Under the pieces are notes generated by a model, which ran no database searches, was not told where the DNA came from, and worked only from the letters and a program-made list of their open reading frames with translations. From the NCBI GenBank assembly GCA_963830775.1, contig CAWHNT010000049.1:33873-97872 (forward strand): a stretch of DNA of 64,000 nt, written 5' to 3'. The stretch's first letter is position 1. The number at the start of each line of letters is the position of its first letter. Origin of the DNA: CAWHNT01 sp963830775 (GTDB taxonomy: Bacteria > Pseudomonadota > Alphaproteobacteria > Geminicoccales > Geminicoccaceae). Below are positions 28,602 to 38,476 of this stretch, piece after piece. The position numbers and the translations under genes were made by a program.

Positions 28602-29163
28602 ATGGCCGCTGCATTGGTCGCGAGCGAGGACGAGGCGCTGATCCGCCGGGCGCAGGACGGCGACGCGCAGGCGTTCCGGCTGGTCCTGGAGGCGCATTAC
28701 GACCGGATGTACCGGCTCGCCTATGGCTGCACAGGGAGCCGGGACGAGGCGCAGGACGTGGTGCAGGAGGCCTGCCTCAAGGTGGCGCGGCAGTTCCGGA
28801 GCTATCGGCACGAGGCGCCGCTCGCGGGTTGGCTCTGCTCCATCACGCTGAACGTGGTCCGGGATCGGGCGCGGGCCCAGGCGCGACAGCCGGAGACGGA
28901 CGCGATCGGGGAGGTCGAGCTCGTCTTCGGCCGAGCCGGACCCTGAGCGGCAGGCGCAGGGAAACGAGATCTGGCGGGCGCTGCGGCGGTTGCCGGAGAC
29001 GGTGCGGGAGGCCGTGCTCCTCGTCTGTCATCACGGGTTCAGCCACAAGGAGGCGGCGGTGGTGCTGGGCTGTGCCGAGGGCACGGTCTCCTGGCGGGTG
29101 TCGGAGGCGCGGCGCCTCCTGGCCCAGCAGTTCCCGGAGCTCGCAGGCCATGACCGAGCCTGA
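28602..29163 (+). pseudogene. ECF sigma factor, single-base frameshift between regions 2 and 4
   Basis: Region 2: ALIRRAQDGDAQAFRLVLEAH, DEAQDVVQEACLKVARQF. The frame ends at 28946 with VELVFGRAGP. One base removed near 28917-28924 (GAGCTCGTC) leads into SSSAEPDPERQAQGNE and region 4 (IWRALRRLPETVREAVLLVC, GFSHKEAAVVLGCAEGTVSWRV), to TGA 29161-29163, 187 codons, normal for ECF. Overlaps the VWA gene start by 14 bases. Probably controls its own operon together with the downstream membrane protein. Confidence 0.75.
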
Positions 29164-31090
29164 CCCCGTGGCCCGGCTGATGGGAGGGCAGCCGCCGCCG
29201 CCGGATGCGGAGCGCCGGCGGGCCACCATCGACGCGGCCACGGCGGCGTTCCTGGAGGCGGGCGAGGCGACCCAAGGAAATGCTGGCCCCCGGCGTCATG
29301 AGGTCGGTGCCCCTGCGGCACCACGACCGAAGACCGCGAGGTTCGCCATGCTCCGCCGCCTGCCCTACCCCGGCCTTGCCGCCGCGATCGCGCTCGCGAT
29401 CGTCGTCGGTGTGCCGGCCGCGACCCTGTTCCTGCCCCGGACTCCCCCGCCCAGCCGGCCGCAGCCGGCCAGCGCTCCGATCCCGCCGAGCCCCAGGCCC
29501 GAAAGCCCATCGGACCTTGCCGACCGGATGATCCCGCCCTGGTTCAAGCCCGAGTCGCGTGCCGAACGCCGTGAACGCATTGCGGTCGGCAAGATGGCCG
29601 TGCCCGCGGTGATCGCACCGGAGCCGGCACTGCCGATGGCGGGCGAGGCGGTCGGGCGCGAGCGGTTCGCGCGGCTGGTGGGCAACGGCGTGGTCTCGAC
29701 CGCGGCCACGCCTCTGTCCACCCTGTCGATGGACGTGGACACGGCTTCCTACAGCTTCGTCCGCCGCTCCCTGCAGGAGGGCGTGCTGCCGCCGCCGGAT
29801 GCCGTCCGCGTCGAGGAGATGATCAACTACTTCCAGTACGACTATCCGCGACCGTCGGGTCCGGAAGTACCGCTGGCGATGGCGACCGAGCTGTTCCCGA
29901 CGCCCTGGAACCCGAGGACGAAGCTGCTCCGGCTGAGCGCTTCGGCCTACGCGCCCGACCCGGCGAGCCGGCCGCCCGCCCGGCTCGTGTTCCTGGTCGA
30001 TGTCTCGGGCTCCATGCAGGGCCCCGACCGGCTGCAGCTGCTCGTCAACGGGCTCCGGCAGGCCGTGGAAGCGCTGCGGCCGGACGACAGCGTCGCCATC
30101 GTCACCTATGCCGGCCAGGCCGGGACGCTGCTCGAGCCGACGTCGGTACGCGAGAAGTGGCAGATCCTGATGGCGCTCAGCCGGTTGAGCGCCGGCGGCG
30201 GCACGGCCGGTGGCGAGGGCATCCGGCAGGCCTATGCGCTGGCCAAGGCCAACGCCGATCCGAACGCCATCAACCGAGTGGTGCTGGCGACCGACGGCGA
30301 CTTCAATGTCGGCATCACCGAGCCCGAGGAGCTGAAGGGCTTCGTCGCCCGCCAGCGCGAGGAGGGCGTCTACCTCTCCGTCCTGGGCTTCGGGCGCGGC
30401 AACTACAACGATGCCATGATGCAGGCCCTGGCGCAGAACGGGAACGGCCAGGCGTTCTACATCGACCGCCTTGCCGAGGCGCGCCGGGTGCTGGTGGAGG
30501 GGCTCACCGGCACGCTGATGACGGTGGCGAAGGACGCCAAGATCCAGGTGGAGTTCAACCCGGCCCTGGTGCGCGAATACCGGCTGATCGGCTACGAGAC
30601 CCGGCTGCTGCGGCCCGAGGACTTCCGCAACGATGCCGTGGATGCCGGCGATGTCGGGGCGGGGCAGACGGTGACCGCACTCTACGAGCTGGCGCTGACG
30701 GGCGAGGGCGGCGAGAAGCTGCCGGCGCTGCGCTATCAGCCGGCCTCGCCCGCGGCATCGGGCCGGAGCTCCGACGAGCTCGCGACCATCGCCATCCGCT
30801 ACAGGCTGCCGGCCGGTGGTGCTGCCAAGGAGGAGGAGGTCCCGGTGCGTGCCGGTGACGTCCGCGCCAGCCTTGCGGAGGCGAGCCTGGACGGGCGCTT
30901 CGCCGCCGCCGTGGCGGCCTTCGGCCAGAAGCTGCGCGGGGGTGAGCATCTGGGCTCGTTCGGCTGGGCCGAGATCGCCGCCCTGGCCCAGACGGGGAAG
31001 GGCCCGGACCCGCAGGGCGAGCGGGCGGAGCTCGTGAGCCTCGTCCGCGCTGCGGCTGCGGCCGAGGCACTGCCGGTGCCGCCGCGCTGA
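29150..31090 (+). CDS. VWA-domain membrane protein (YfbK-like), putative anti-sigma partner
   Basis: 646 residues. A short cytosolic N-terminus, one membrane segment (about residues 69-90), a Pro-rich linker, then a long extracytoplasmic part: VDTASYSFVRR (N-terminal YfbK-type domain), MIDAS-type LVFLVDVSGSMQGP and ATDGDFNVG, and a C-terminal DUF3520-like region. Overlap with the ECF sigma gene and the one-helix topology suggest the N-terminus acts as an anti-sigma, with the VWA domain as sensor. That is inference. Confidence 0.85.
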   Translation: MTEPDPVARLMGGQPPPPDAERRRATIDAATAAFLEAGEATQGNAGPRRHEVGAPAAPRPKTARFAMLRRLPYPGLAAAIALAIVVGVPAATLFLPRTPPPSRPQPASAPIPPSPRPESPSDLADRMIPPWFKPESRAERRERIAVGKMAVPAVIAPEPALPMAGEAVGRERFARLVGNGVVSTAATPLSTLSMDVDTASYSFVRRSLQEGVLPPPDAVRVEEMINYFQYDYPRPSGPEVPLAMATELFPTPWNPRTKLLRLSASAYAPDPASRPPARLVFLVDVSGSMQGPDRLQLLVNGLRQAVEALRPDDSVAIVTYAGQAGTLLEPTSVREKWQILMALSRLSAGGGTAGGEGIRQAYALAKANADPNAINRVVLATDGDFNVGITEPEELKGFVARQREEGVYLSVLGFGRGNYNDAMMQALAQNGNGQAFYIDRLAEARRVLVEGLTGTLMTVAKDAKIQVEFNPALVREYRLIGYETRLLRPEDFRNDAVDAGDVGAGQTVTALYELALTGEGGEKLPALRYQPASPAASGRSSDELATIAIRYRLPAGGAAKEEEVPVRAGDVRASLAEASLDGRFAAAVAAFGQKLRGGEHLGSFGWAEIAALAQTGKGPDPQGERAELVSLVRAAAAAEALPVPPR

Positions 31091-31116
31091 GCGCGGAGCC
31101 CCGACCAGGGCCGGCG

Positions 31117-32367
31117 CTGAGCGAGGCGGAGCGCCGCCGCTTCATCCCGCTCCTGCCGGCCCTCGTCGCCTTCCAGGCGATCTCGACCGACCTCTACCTC
31201 CCGACGCTGCCGACGCTGGTCCAGGTGTTCGAGACCGATACGGCGACCGTGCAGCTCACTTTGTCCCTGTTCCTCCTCGGCTTCGCCCTGGCCCAGCTCG
31301 GCTACGGGCCGGCTTCGGACCGGTTCGGCCGGCGGCCGATCCTGCTCGCGGGCACGGCCCTCTACTTCCTGGCCAGCGTCGCCTGCGCGCTCGCGGGCTC
31401 GATCGAGCAGCTCATCCTGTTCCGCTTCCTGCAGGGGGCCGGGGCCTGTGCCGGGCCGGTGCTGGGCCGGGCCGTCGTGCGCGACGTCTACGGGCCGGAG
31501 CAGGCGGCGCGGGTGCTGGCCTACCTGGCGGCCGCCATGGCGATAGCACCGACGCTGGGGCCCGTGCTGGGCGGCTATCTCACCCTGGCCTTCGGCTGGC
31601 GGGCGAGCTTCGTCGTGCTGGTGGTGTTCGGGGCCGTGATCTTCGTGGGCGTGCTGACGCTTCTCCCCGAGACCAACCGCAACCGCGACCCGCAGGCACT
31701 CGAGCCGCGCACGCTCGTCGCCAACTATGCGGCCCTGCTCGGCAGCCGGACCTATATCGGCTGCGTGCTGGTCGTGGCCTGCACCTATACCGGCCTCTTC
31801 ACCTTCATCTCCGGCTCGTCGCACGTGCTGATCGGGCTCGTGGGCCTCACGCCCGATCTCTTCGGCCTGTGCTTCGCCACCGGCGTCCTGGGCTTCATCG
31901 CCGGCAGCCTGCTCGCCGGCCGGCTGACGCTGCGCGTCGGTGCGGCGGGCCTGATGCCCGTCGGCGCCTCGATCAGCGCGCTCGCCGGTCTGTTCGGCCT
32001 GTCGCTGGCGCTGCTTACCCCGCCCAGCGTTCCGGGCGTGGTCGGGCCCATGGTGCTGTTCATGCTGGGCGCGGGCTTCACCTTCCCCAGCGCCATAGCG
32101 CTGGCCCTGGCACCCTACCCGACCAAGGCCGGGCTTGCCTCCGCCCTCCTGGGCTTCGTCCAGCTCCTTGCCGCAGCCGGCGCCGGCGTCGCGATCAGCA
32201 CCGCGTTCGACCACTATCACTCGCCACGGCCGATGATGCTGGCCCTGGCCCTGGTCACGGCCGCGGCGGTCCTGGCCTATCTTTTCCTCGTCCGCGGGGC
32301 GCGGCGCTCCCCGGCCAACCGCCGCCACCAGGGGCTCGACAGCCATGTTCAACCACCCCGACTATGA
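31117..32367 (+). CDS. Bcr/CflA-type MFS drug exporter
   Basis: About 416 residues if begun at CTG 31117 (LSEAERRRFIPLLPALVAFQ), which contains the first membrane helix and STDLYLPTLP, the Bcr/CflA signature. No ATG or GTG precedes the helix in this frame; the first conventional start (31225) would delete it. So either CTG/TTG initiation or a lesion near the start. Inner motif DRFGRRPILL is intact; twelve helices in total. Ends inside the following dehydrogenase gene (23-base overlap). Confidence 0.8.
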   Translation: MSEAERRRFIPLLPALVAFQAISTDLYLPTLPTLVQVFETDTATVQLTLSLFLLGFALAQLGYGPASDRFGRRPILLAGTALYFLASVACALAGSIEQLILFRFLQGAGACAGPVLGRAVVRDVYGPEQAARVLAYLAAAMAIAPTLGPVLGGYLTLAFGWRASFVVLVVFGAVIFVGVLTLLPETNRNRDPQALEPRTLVANYAALLGSRTYIGCVLVVACTYTGLFTFISGSSHVLIGLVGLTPDLFGLCFATGVLGFIAGSLLAGRLTLRVGAAGLMPVGASISALAGLFGLSLALLTPPSVPGVVGPMVLFMLGAGFTFPSAIALALAPYPTKAGLASALLGFVQLLAAAGAGVAISTAFDHYHSPRPMMLALALVTAAAVLAYLFLVRGARRSPANRRHQGLDSHVQPPRL

Positions 32368-33392
32368 CGGCCACGAGAGCGTCCTCTTCGCGCACGACGC
32401 GGCGACCGGGCTCAGGGCGATCGTGGCCGTGCACAGCTCGCTCCTGGGACCGGCCTTCGGCGGCTGCCGCATGCGCCCCTACCCCGACGAGGCGCAGGCG
32501 CTGGCCGACGTGCTCCGCCTCGCCAGGGGCATGACCTGCAAGGCCGCGATCTGCGGCCTGCCCTATGGCGGCGGCAAGTCGGTGATCCTGGGCGATCCGA
32601 GCGCGGGACAAGACGCCGGAGCTGCTGCGTGCCATGGGGCGCGTGGTGCAGAGCCTGGGCGGCCGCTACATCATCGCCGACGATGTCGGCACGACGCTGG
32701 ACGACCTCGCCGTGATGCGGGCGGCCACGAGCTACACGGCGGCGACCACACCGGCCGCCCGGCAGCCGCTTGGGGTCACGGCCTACGGCGTGCTGATGGC
32801 GATCGAGGCGGCAGCGGCGCAGGTGCTGGGCAGCCACGACCTTGCGGGCGTGCGGGTCGCCGTCCAGGGGCTGGGCAATGTCGGCCTGCCCTTGTGCCGC
32901 TACCTGCACGAGAGGGGGGCCGCGCTTGTGGTTGCCGACATGGACCCTGCGCGCACGGCGGCAGCCGAGGCAGGCTTCGGTGCCCGGGTGACGGCACCGG
33001 AGGCGATCTACGAGCAGGAGGTCGAGATCTTCGCCCCTTGCGCGCTGGGTGCCGTGCTCGACGACGAGACCATCCCGCGCTTACGCTGCCGGCTCGTCTG
33101 CGGCGGGGCGAACAACCAGCTGGCCCTGGCCCGGCACGATGCCATGCTGGCCGCACGCGGGATCACCTTCGTCCCGGATTACCTCGCCAACGCGGGTGGG
33201 GTGATCGACTTCTACCAGGAGACGATCGACGACCGGCCCGAGGCCGTGCTGGCCTCGGTCGAGCGCATCCGTGGCATCACGGCCGATGTCCTGGCGCAGG
33301 CGGCGGCCACAGGCGAGACGCCGTTGGCTGTGGCGGACAGGATCGTGCACCTGCGGCTCACGGCGGCGGCCGCCCGCTACCGGATGGCATGA
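32345..33392 (+). pseudogene. Glu/Leu/Phe/Val dehydrogenase (leucine-dehydrogenase-like), single-base frameshift
   Basis: ATG 32345: VLFAHDAATGLRAIVAVHSS, FGGCRMRPY and catalytic-Lys region MTCKAAICGLPYGGGKSV. The frame is lost at 32603-32608 (GCGGG); one base removed gives SADKTPELLRAMGRVVQSLGG and onward through ADDVGTT, the NAD fold QGLGNVGLPLC, and GGANNQL to TGA 33392. 349 codons, typical. Oxidatively deaminates an amino acid to the 2-oxo acid. Its stop overlaps an ATG of the next gene (ATGA), so it probably feeds the thiamine-diphosphate enzyme. Confidence 0.75.
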
Positions 33393-33403
33393 CGGGAGGC
33401 GAG

Positions 33404-35005
33404 ATGGCGACGTGTGGCGAGGTGCTGGCGCAGCTGCTCGAGGCCTACGGGATCGACACCGTGTTCGGCATCCCGGGCGTGCACACGGTCGAGCTCTATC
33501 GCGGCCTGCCGGCGACCCGCATCCGCCATGTGACCCCGCGCCACGAGCAGGGTGCCGGGTTCATGGCCGACGGCTACGCGCGGGTGAGCGGCAGGCCCGC
33601 CGCCTGCTTCATCATCACCGGCCCCGGCATGACCAACATCCTGACCGCGATGGGCCAGGCCTATGCCGATTCGGTGCCGATGCTGGTGATCTCGAGCGTC
33701 AACCGCACGGCGCATCTGGGCATGGGCCAGGGGCGGCTGCACGAGCTGCCTTCCCAGCGGCAGATGGCGGCCGGGGTGACGGCCTTCAGCCACACGCTGC
33801 TGCACGAGGACCAGCTGCCGGAGGTGCTGGCACGGGCGTTCGCGGTGTTCGCGAGCGCGCGGCCGCGGCCGGTCCATATCGAGATCCCGATCGACGTGAT
33901 CACGCGCCCGGCAGACCATCTGCCCGTGCGCGCGGCACCGTTACCGGGCCGGCCGGCGCCGGCTCAGGACGCGATCGCGCGAGCCGCGGAGCTGCTGCGC
34001 GCGGCAAAGGCGCCGCTCGTGCTGCTGGGTGGCGGTGCCGTGGAGGCAGGGGCCGAGGCGCGGCGGCTGATCGAGCAACTCGGCGCGCCGTTCGTCAGCT
34101 CCATCAACGCACGCGGCGTGCTCCCGCCCGGGCATCCGTTGAGCGCCGGCGTGAACCTCGGCTCGCCGCCCTTGCAGGAGGCGGTCGAGGCGGCGGACGT
34201 CGTGCTGGCCGTCGGGACCGAGATGGGCGAGACGGAGATGTATCCGGGCCCGGTGACGCTCGCCCTGCGCGGCAGGCTGATCCGGATCGACATCGATCCC
34301 GAGCAGCTCATGCGCACCGTTCCGGCAGCGGTGCCCGTCCTGGGCGATGCGGGCCTGGCACTGGCAGCACTGGTGGCGGCAGTAGGTCCGGCTGGGGCCT
34401 CGGCGGACGGTGCGCAACGTGCGGCAGCCCTGCGCGCCGCCGCGCGCGCCTCGTGGCCGCCGGAGGTGATGGCGCACGAGCGGGTGCTGGCGGTGGTGCA
34501 GAAGGCGCTGCCGGGCGTGGTGATCGTCGGCGACTCCACCCAGCCGGTCTATGGCGGCAACCAGTTCTACGAGCCGGCGGGCCCGCGCTCCTGGTTCAAC
34601 TCGACGACCGGCTACGGCACGCTGGGCTACGCGCTGCCGGCGGCGGTGGGTGCGAAGCTGGCGGCACCGGGCCGGCCGGTGGTGGCGCTGATCGGGGATG
34701 GCGGGCTGCAGTTCACGCTGCCGGAGCTGGGCTCGGCGGTCGAGGCCGGGACGCCCGTGATCGTCATGCTCTGGAACAACCGCGGCTATCGCGAGATCAG
34801 GACCTGGATGGTCGACCGGGGCATCCCGCCGATCGGGGTCGACCTCCACACGCCCGACTTCCTCACCATCGCTCGCGGCTTCGGCTGCGAGGCTCAGCGC
34901 GTCACCGGCCTGGAGGAGCTCGAGGCTGCCCTTCGAGCGGCGGCATCGCGGGCGCAGCCGACGCTGATCGAGCTGCCGGAGGACGCCTTCCTCGCCGGCC
35001 CATAG
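33404..35005 (+). CDS. Thiamine-diphosphate decarboxylase, AruI (5-guanidino-2-oxopentanoate decarboxylase)-like
   Basis: 533 residues. TPP-activating Glu48 in PRHEQGAGF, FIITGPGMTN, and the C-terminal TPP motif GDGGLQFT...WNN. The N-terminal FGIPGVHTVELYRGL and SARPRPVHIEIPIDV closely resemble arginine-transaminase-pathway decarboxylases. ATG 33404 has a GGGAGG site; an alternative ATG 33389 overlaps the dehydrogenase stop. A 2-oxo-acid decarboxylase or acetolactate-synthase relative with another substrate cannot be excluded. Confidence 0.85.
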   Translation: MATCGEVLAQLLEAYGIDTVFGIPGVHTVELYRGLPATRIRHVTPRHEQGAGFMADGYARVSGRPAACFIITGPGMTNILTAMGQAYADSVPMLVISSVNRTAHLGMGQGRLHELPSQRQMAAGVTAFSHTLLHEDQLPEVLARAFAVFASARPRPVHIEIPIDVITRPADHLPVRAAPLPGRPAPAQDAIARAAELLRAAKAPLVLLGGGAVEAGAEARRLIEQLGAPFVSSINARGVLPPGHPLSAGVNLGSPPLQEAVEAADVVLAVGTEMGETEMYPGPVTLALRGRLIRIDIDPEQLMRTVPAAVPVLGDAGLALAALVAAVGPAGASADGAQRAAALRAAARASWPPEVMAHERVLAVVQKALPGVVIVGDSTQPVYGGNQFYEPAGPRSWFNSTTGYGTLGYALPAAVGAKLAAPGRPVVALIGDGGLQFTLPELGSAVEAGTPVIVMLWNNRGYREIRTWMVDRGIPPIGVDLHTPDFLTIARGFGCEAQRVTGLEELEAALRAAASRAQPTLIELPEDAFLAGP

Positions 35006-35100
35006 CTGGGCGTTGGCATCGCGGGCCCGGTTCTGTCACAAATGGTTCTCGGCTCGCGCGTAGGCGTGGCGGGCCCAAGAGTGCTGCTCGGGGAGGGATC

Positions 35101-36474
35101 ATGCGACAGCTGAAGCTGCTGACGGCCGCAGCTCTTCTTGGTGCCGTGCTGGCCGGGACAGCCGCCACGGCCGAGGAGATCACGGTCAAGATGTGGGCGC
35201 GGGCGGACCGCAGCGGGCCCTTGCGCGCCGGCAACATCGTGGCCGCAGCCGAGCCCCTGAACGCGGCACTGAAGGCAGCCGGCAGCGACAGGACGGTGAA
35301 GGTCGAGGTCTTCGAGGGGCCGGCCACCGGCTACGACGCGGACGCGCTCGACATCCTCAAGGCCTTCTCGGTGGGCCAGGGGCCGGACGTCTACGTCGCC
35401 GCCCACGAGTGGGTCGGCGAGTTCGCCAAGTCCGGCTATGCCATGGACATGGGGGACTTCGTCCAGAAGAACCCGTGGGCGTTCGCCGACGTGAACCCCG
35501 TCTTCTGGGAAGCGACGAAGTATCAGGGGAAAATCCACGCCATCCCGCAGGATTCCGAGATCCGCATGTTCTTCTACAACAAGGACATGCTGCGGAAGAT
35601 CGGCAAGGACGAAGGCTTCATCGAGGGGCTGCCGGCCGCGGTCGACAAGGGCGAGTTCACGCTGGACGACCTCTCCAAGCTGGCGAAGGAGGTGGTCGAC
35701 AAGGGGGCGGCCCAGATCGGCATCATCCACCGCCCCAATGCCGGCCCCGACTATCTGATGGTCTTCGCCAGCTACGGCGTGAAGTGGATGGACGAGGCCT
35801 CGGGCAAGCTCCTCCTGCCCAAGGCCGAGATGAAGAGGGCGCTCGAGTGGTTCGCCTGGAACGCCCAGAACGGCGTCACGCCCCAGAACAACACGGCCAT
35901 GAACTGGGACGAGATCCAGAGCTCCTTCAAGCAGGAGCGGGCCTTCATCTTCCACCAGGGCGTATGGGCGCTCAGCGAGTGGCAGCTCGGCGATGCCAAG
36001 GGAGCGAGCTGGCCCAACGACAGGGACTGGTACTTCAAGAAGATCGGCTGGCTCCACGCGCCTGCCGCCAGCAAGGGCGGTGAGCCCAAGAACCTCTCGC
36101 ACCCGATCGTCTACATCGTGAACCCGAAGTCGGCGCACGCGGACCTGGCGGCCCAGCTCGTGGCCTATGCCACCCTGCCCTACTACAATACCCGGCACGC
36201 GGTGACGACGGCGCACACGGGCATCCTGAACGGCCAGGTGAGCATGCCGGACTACCAGAAGGCCTGGTACCTGCAGGCCGCCACCCCGATGCTGGCGCGC
36301 GCCACCTTCATCCCCAACCACCCCGAGTTCGGCCGCTACAACGGCGTGCTCTTCAAGGCGATCCAGGGCGTGGAGACCGGGCGGCTGTCGGCGGAGGACG
36401 CCCTCGACTTCCTGGAGGACGAACTCTCGAACGAGCTCGGGGATTCGGTCGAGGTGGTCGACCAGCTCGGCTGA
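35101..36474 (+). CDS. Extracellular solute-binding protein, family 1 (carbohydrate/phosphodiester ABC)
   Basis: 457 residues. Signal peptide MRQLKLLTAAALLGAVLAGTAATA, cleavage near AEEITVKMW. Substrate-binding fold (GPDVYVAAHEWVGEF, HAIPQDSEIRMFFYNKDML) of the MalE/UgpB-type family. First gene of an ABC operon including permeases at 36486 and 37382 and an ATPase at 38877. The neighbours are glycerophosphodiesterases, so a glycerophosphodiester is a plausible ligand; a sugar is equally compatible with the family. Confidence 0.88.
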   Translation: MRQLKLLTAAALLGAVLAGTAATAEEITVKMWARADRSGPLRAGNIVAAAEPLNAALKAAGSDRTVKVEVFEGPATGYDADALDILKAFSVGQGPDVYVAAHEWVGEFAKSGYAMDMGDFVQKNPWAFADVNPVFWEATKYQGKIHAIPQDSEIRMFFYNKDMLRKIGKDEGFIEGLPAAVDKGEFTLDDLSKLAKEVVDKGAAQIGIIHRPNAGPDYLMVFASYGVKWMDEASGKLLLPKAEMKRALEWFAWNAQNGVTPQNNTAMNWDEIQSSFKQERAFIFHQGVWALSEWQLGDAKGASWPNDRDWYFKKIGWLHAPAASKGGEPKNLSHPIVYIVNPKSAHADLAAQLVAYATLPYYNTRHAVTTAHTGILNGQVSMPDYQKAWYLQAATPMLARATFIPNHPEFGRYNGVLFKAIQGVETGRLSAEDALDFLEDELSNELGDSVEVVDQLG

Positions 36475-36485
36475 CGGAAGCGCAG

Positions 36486-37385
36486 GTGGCCCGCGGCCGC
36501 CGCAACGTCGACCGGCTCCTCTTCCTGGGGCCGGCGACGCTGCTGCTCGTCCTGTTCTTCCTGGCGCCGGTGATCGTCGATGTCGGCCTCGCCTTCACCG
36601 ACATGGGGCGCAACCTCAAGGTCACCGGCTTCACCACCGAGAACGTGCAGCGGATGGTGGCGGGCGACCGCCGGCTCACCAGCGTGATGGCGACGACGCT
36701 CGTCTATGTCCTCTGCACGCTGGCGATCTTCAATCTCACCTACGGGCTCCTGCTGGCGCTGGTGACGACGGCGATGCCCGACCGGGTCGGCGCCTTCTTC
36801 CGGGCCGTCTGGCTGCTGCCGCGGATGAGCCCGTCCGTCGTCTACGCGCTGCTTTGGACCTGGGTGGTGGCACCCACCGACTACGGTCTGCTCAACCAGA
36901 TCCTGGGCGGCCTGGGGCTGGGGCCCATCGACCTGAAGAGCGATGCGCCGATGCTGGTGATCGTCATCGCCAACGGCTTCATCGGCGCCTCGTTCGGGAT
37001 GATCATCTTCACCAGCGCCATCCGCTCGATCCCGCAGCACCTCTTCCATGCCGCCCGCGTCGACGGAGCGGGCGGGCTCGCCATCGTCCGCCACGTGACC
37101 CTGCCGCAGATCCGCTGGCAGCTCAGCTTCGTCACCCTCTACCAGGCGCTCTCGCTGCTGGTGAGCTTCGAGTATATCTGGCTGATCACCGACGGCGGGC
37201 CGTTCTACGACACCACGGTCTACGCGCTCTACGTCTACAAGCGCGCCTTCGACAACGGCCAGTACGCCTACGGTGCCGCCCTGGCGCTGGGGCTCGTCAT
37301 CGTCGGCATCGCCGTGGCGATGCTGCTCTGGCGCTTCTTCGACATGCGGGCCCTGTTGCAGAAGCCGCGGATCGAGGTGTCGTGA
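36486..37385 (+). CDS. ABC transporter permease (MalF/UgpA type)
   Basis: 299 residues from GTG 36486, twelve bases after the binding-protein gene. Six membrane helices, first at LLFLGPATLLLVLFFLAPVIV; the EAA loop reads HAARVDGAGGLAIVRHVTLP. Ends in a GTGA overlap with the second permease. Forms the transmembrane pore together with the next gene product. Confidence 0.9.
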   Translation: MARGRRNVDRLLFLGPATLLLVLFFLAPVIVDVGLAFTDMGRNLKVTGFTTENVQRMVAGDRRLTSVMATTLVYVLCTLAIFNLTYGLLLALVTTAMPDRVGAFFRAVWLLPRMSPSVVYALLWTWVVAPTDYGLLNQILGGLGLGPIDLKSDAPMLVIVIANGFIGASFGMIIFTSAIRSIPQHLFHAARVDGAGGLAIVRHVTLPQIRWQLSFVTLYQALSLLVSFEYIWLITDGGPFYDTTVYALYVYKRAFDNGQYAYGAALALGLVIVGIAVAMLLWRFFDMRALLQKPRIEVS

Positions 37386-38458
37386 CCACCGCGATCGCCG
37401 CCCTGGCCGTGCGGGAGCCCACCGACTGGGAGCGGCTGGCCGCCCGTGCCCGCACCCGCCGCCGGACCACGACGCTCCTCCTCTACGCCTTCCTGGTGCT
37501 GGGCTCGCTGCCGGTGCTGGTGCCCTATCTCTGGCTGGTGACGGTGGCCTTCTCGGGACGGACGGGCGCCAGCACGCTGGTGCTGTGGCGCACGCTGGCC
37601 GTGCTGCTCCCGGCCCTCCTCGCCTGGTCCGTGCTCCGGCTGGCGCTCGACGATCCAGGCCGCCGGCGCTGGGCGGAGCTCGGCCTCCTGGCGATGACCC
37701 TGGCGGCGCTCGCCGTCCTGACCGGCCCCTATCTGCACCTCGACAACTGGCGGTTCCTGTGGAACCCCGACATCGCCGACACGCTCAAAGGTGCGTCGGG
37801 CGTCGGCGCCAAGTTCCCCAGCGTGTGGACCGCCTTCGGCAACTCGCTCCTCCTTGCCCTGGTCCAGATGGCGATCGTCGTCGGGGTCAGCACGCTCGCC
37901 GGCTACTATCTCTCGCGCTACGACTTCCCCGGCCGGGCCGGCTACCTGAAGGGCCTGCTCGTCCTGCATGCCTTTCCGGCAATGACGCTCATCATCCCCA
38001 TCTTCCTGCTCATGTACTGGATCGGGCTCCTCGACACGCTTACCGGCGTGATCCTGGTCGTTGCCGCGCTCGAGCTGCCGTTCGCCATCTTCGTCATGAA
38101 GGGCTTCTTCGACGCCGTGCCCTGGGACATCGAGATGAGTGCGATGACCGATGGCGCCTCGCGGCGGCAGGCCTTTCTTCTTGTCGTCCTGCCGCAGGTG
38201 AAGGTCGGCATGCTTGCCATCGGCATCTTCGCCTTCCTGCGTGGCTGGGAGGAATACGTCTTCGTCCGCACCCTGCTTCTCCAGAAAGCGAACTGGACGA
38301 TGAGCCTATACCTTTTCTGGATGAGGGAGGACGTGATGGGGACGGACTACGCCATGGTCTCGGCCATGGGCGTATTCTACGTTCTGCCGAGCGTTCTTCT
38401 CTACACTTTAACACAGAAATACTTGACGCAGATGACGGTCGGCGGGATCAAGGGCTGA
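37382..38458 (+). CDS. ABC transporter permease (MalG/UgpE type)
   Basis: 358 residues from GTG 37382. N-terminal helix YAFLVLGSLPVLVPYLWLVTVAF, a longer than usual periplasmic segment (about 55-150), a core ending in the EAA loop EMSAMTDGASRRQAFLLVVLP and a last helix YVLPSVLLYTLTQKYL. Second half of the importer channel; the translational coupling supports a heterodimer. Confidence 0.9.
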   Translation: MTTAIAALAVREPTDWERLAARARTRRRTTTLLLYAFLVLGSLPVLVPYLWLVTVAFSGRTGASTLVLWRTLAVLLPALLAWSVLRLALDDPGRRRWAELGLLAMTLAALAVLTGPYLHLDNWRFLWNPDIADTLKGASGVGAKFPSVWTAFGNSLLLALVQMAIVVGVSTLAGYYLSRYDFPGRAGYLKGLLVLHAFPAMTLIIPIFLLMYWIGLLDTLTGVILVVAALELPFAIFVMKGFFDAVPWDIEMSAMTDGASRRQAFLLVVLPQVKVGMLAIGIFAFLRGWEEYVFVRTLLLQKANWTMSLYLFWMREDVMGTDYAMVSAMGVFYVLPSVLLYTLTQKYLTQMTVGGIKG

Positions 38459-38476
38459 GAGCTGGGGAGTGTTGTC

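Noticed and set aside
35006..35100. Possible riboswitch before the solute-binding protein gene
   Set aside because: Only 95 bases and no recognisable conserved aptamer or terminator.
33271..36474. A single 1,067-codon frame joining the decarboxylase region to the solute-binding protein
   Set aside because: Only the last 458 codons have protein-like composition and a signal peptide; the upstream part is an alternative frame of the decarboxylase.
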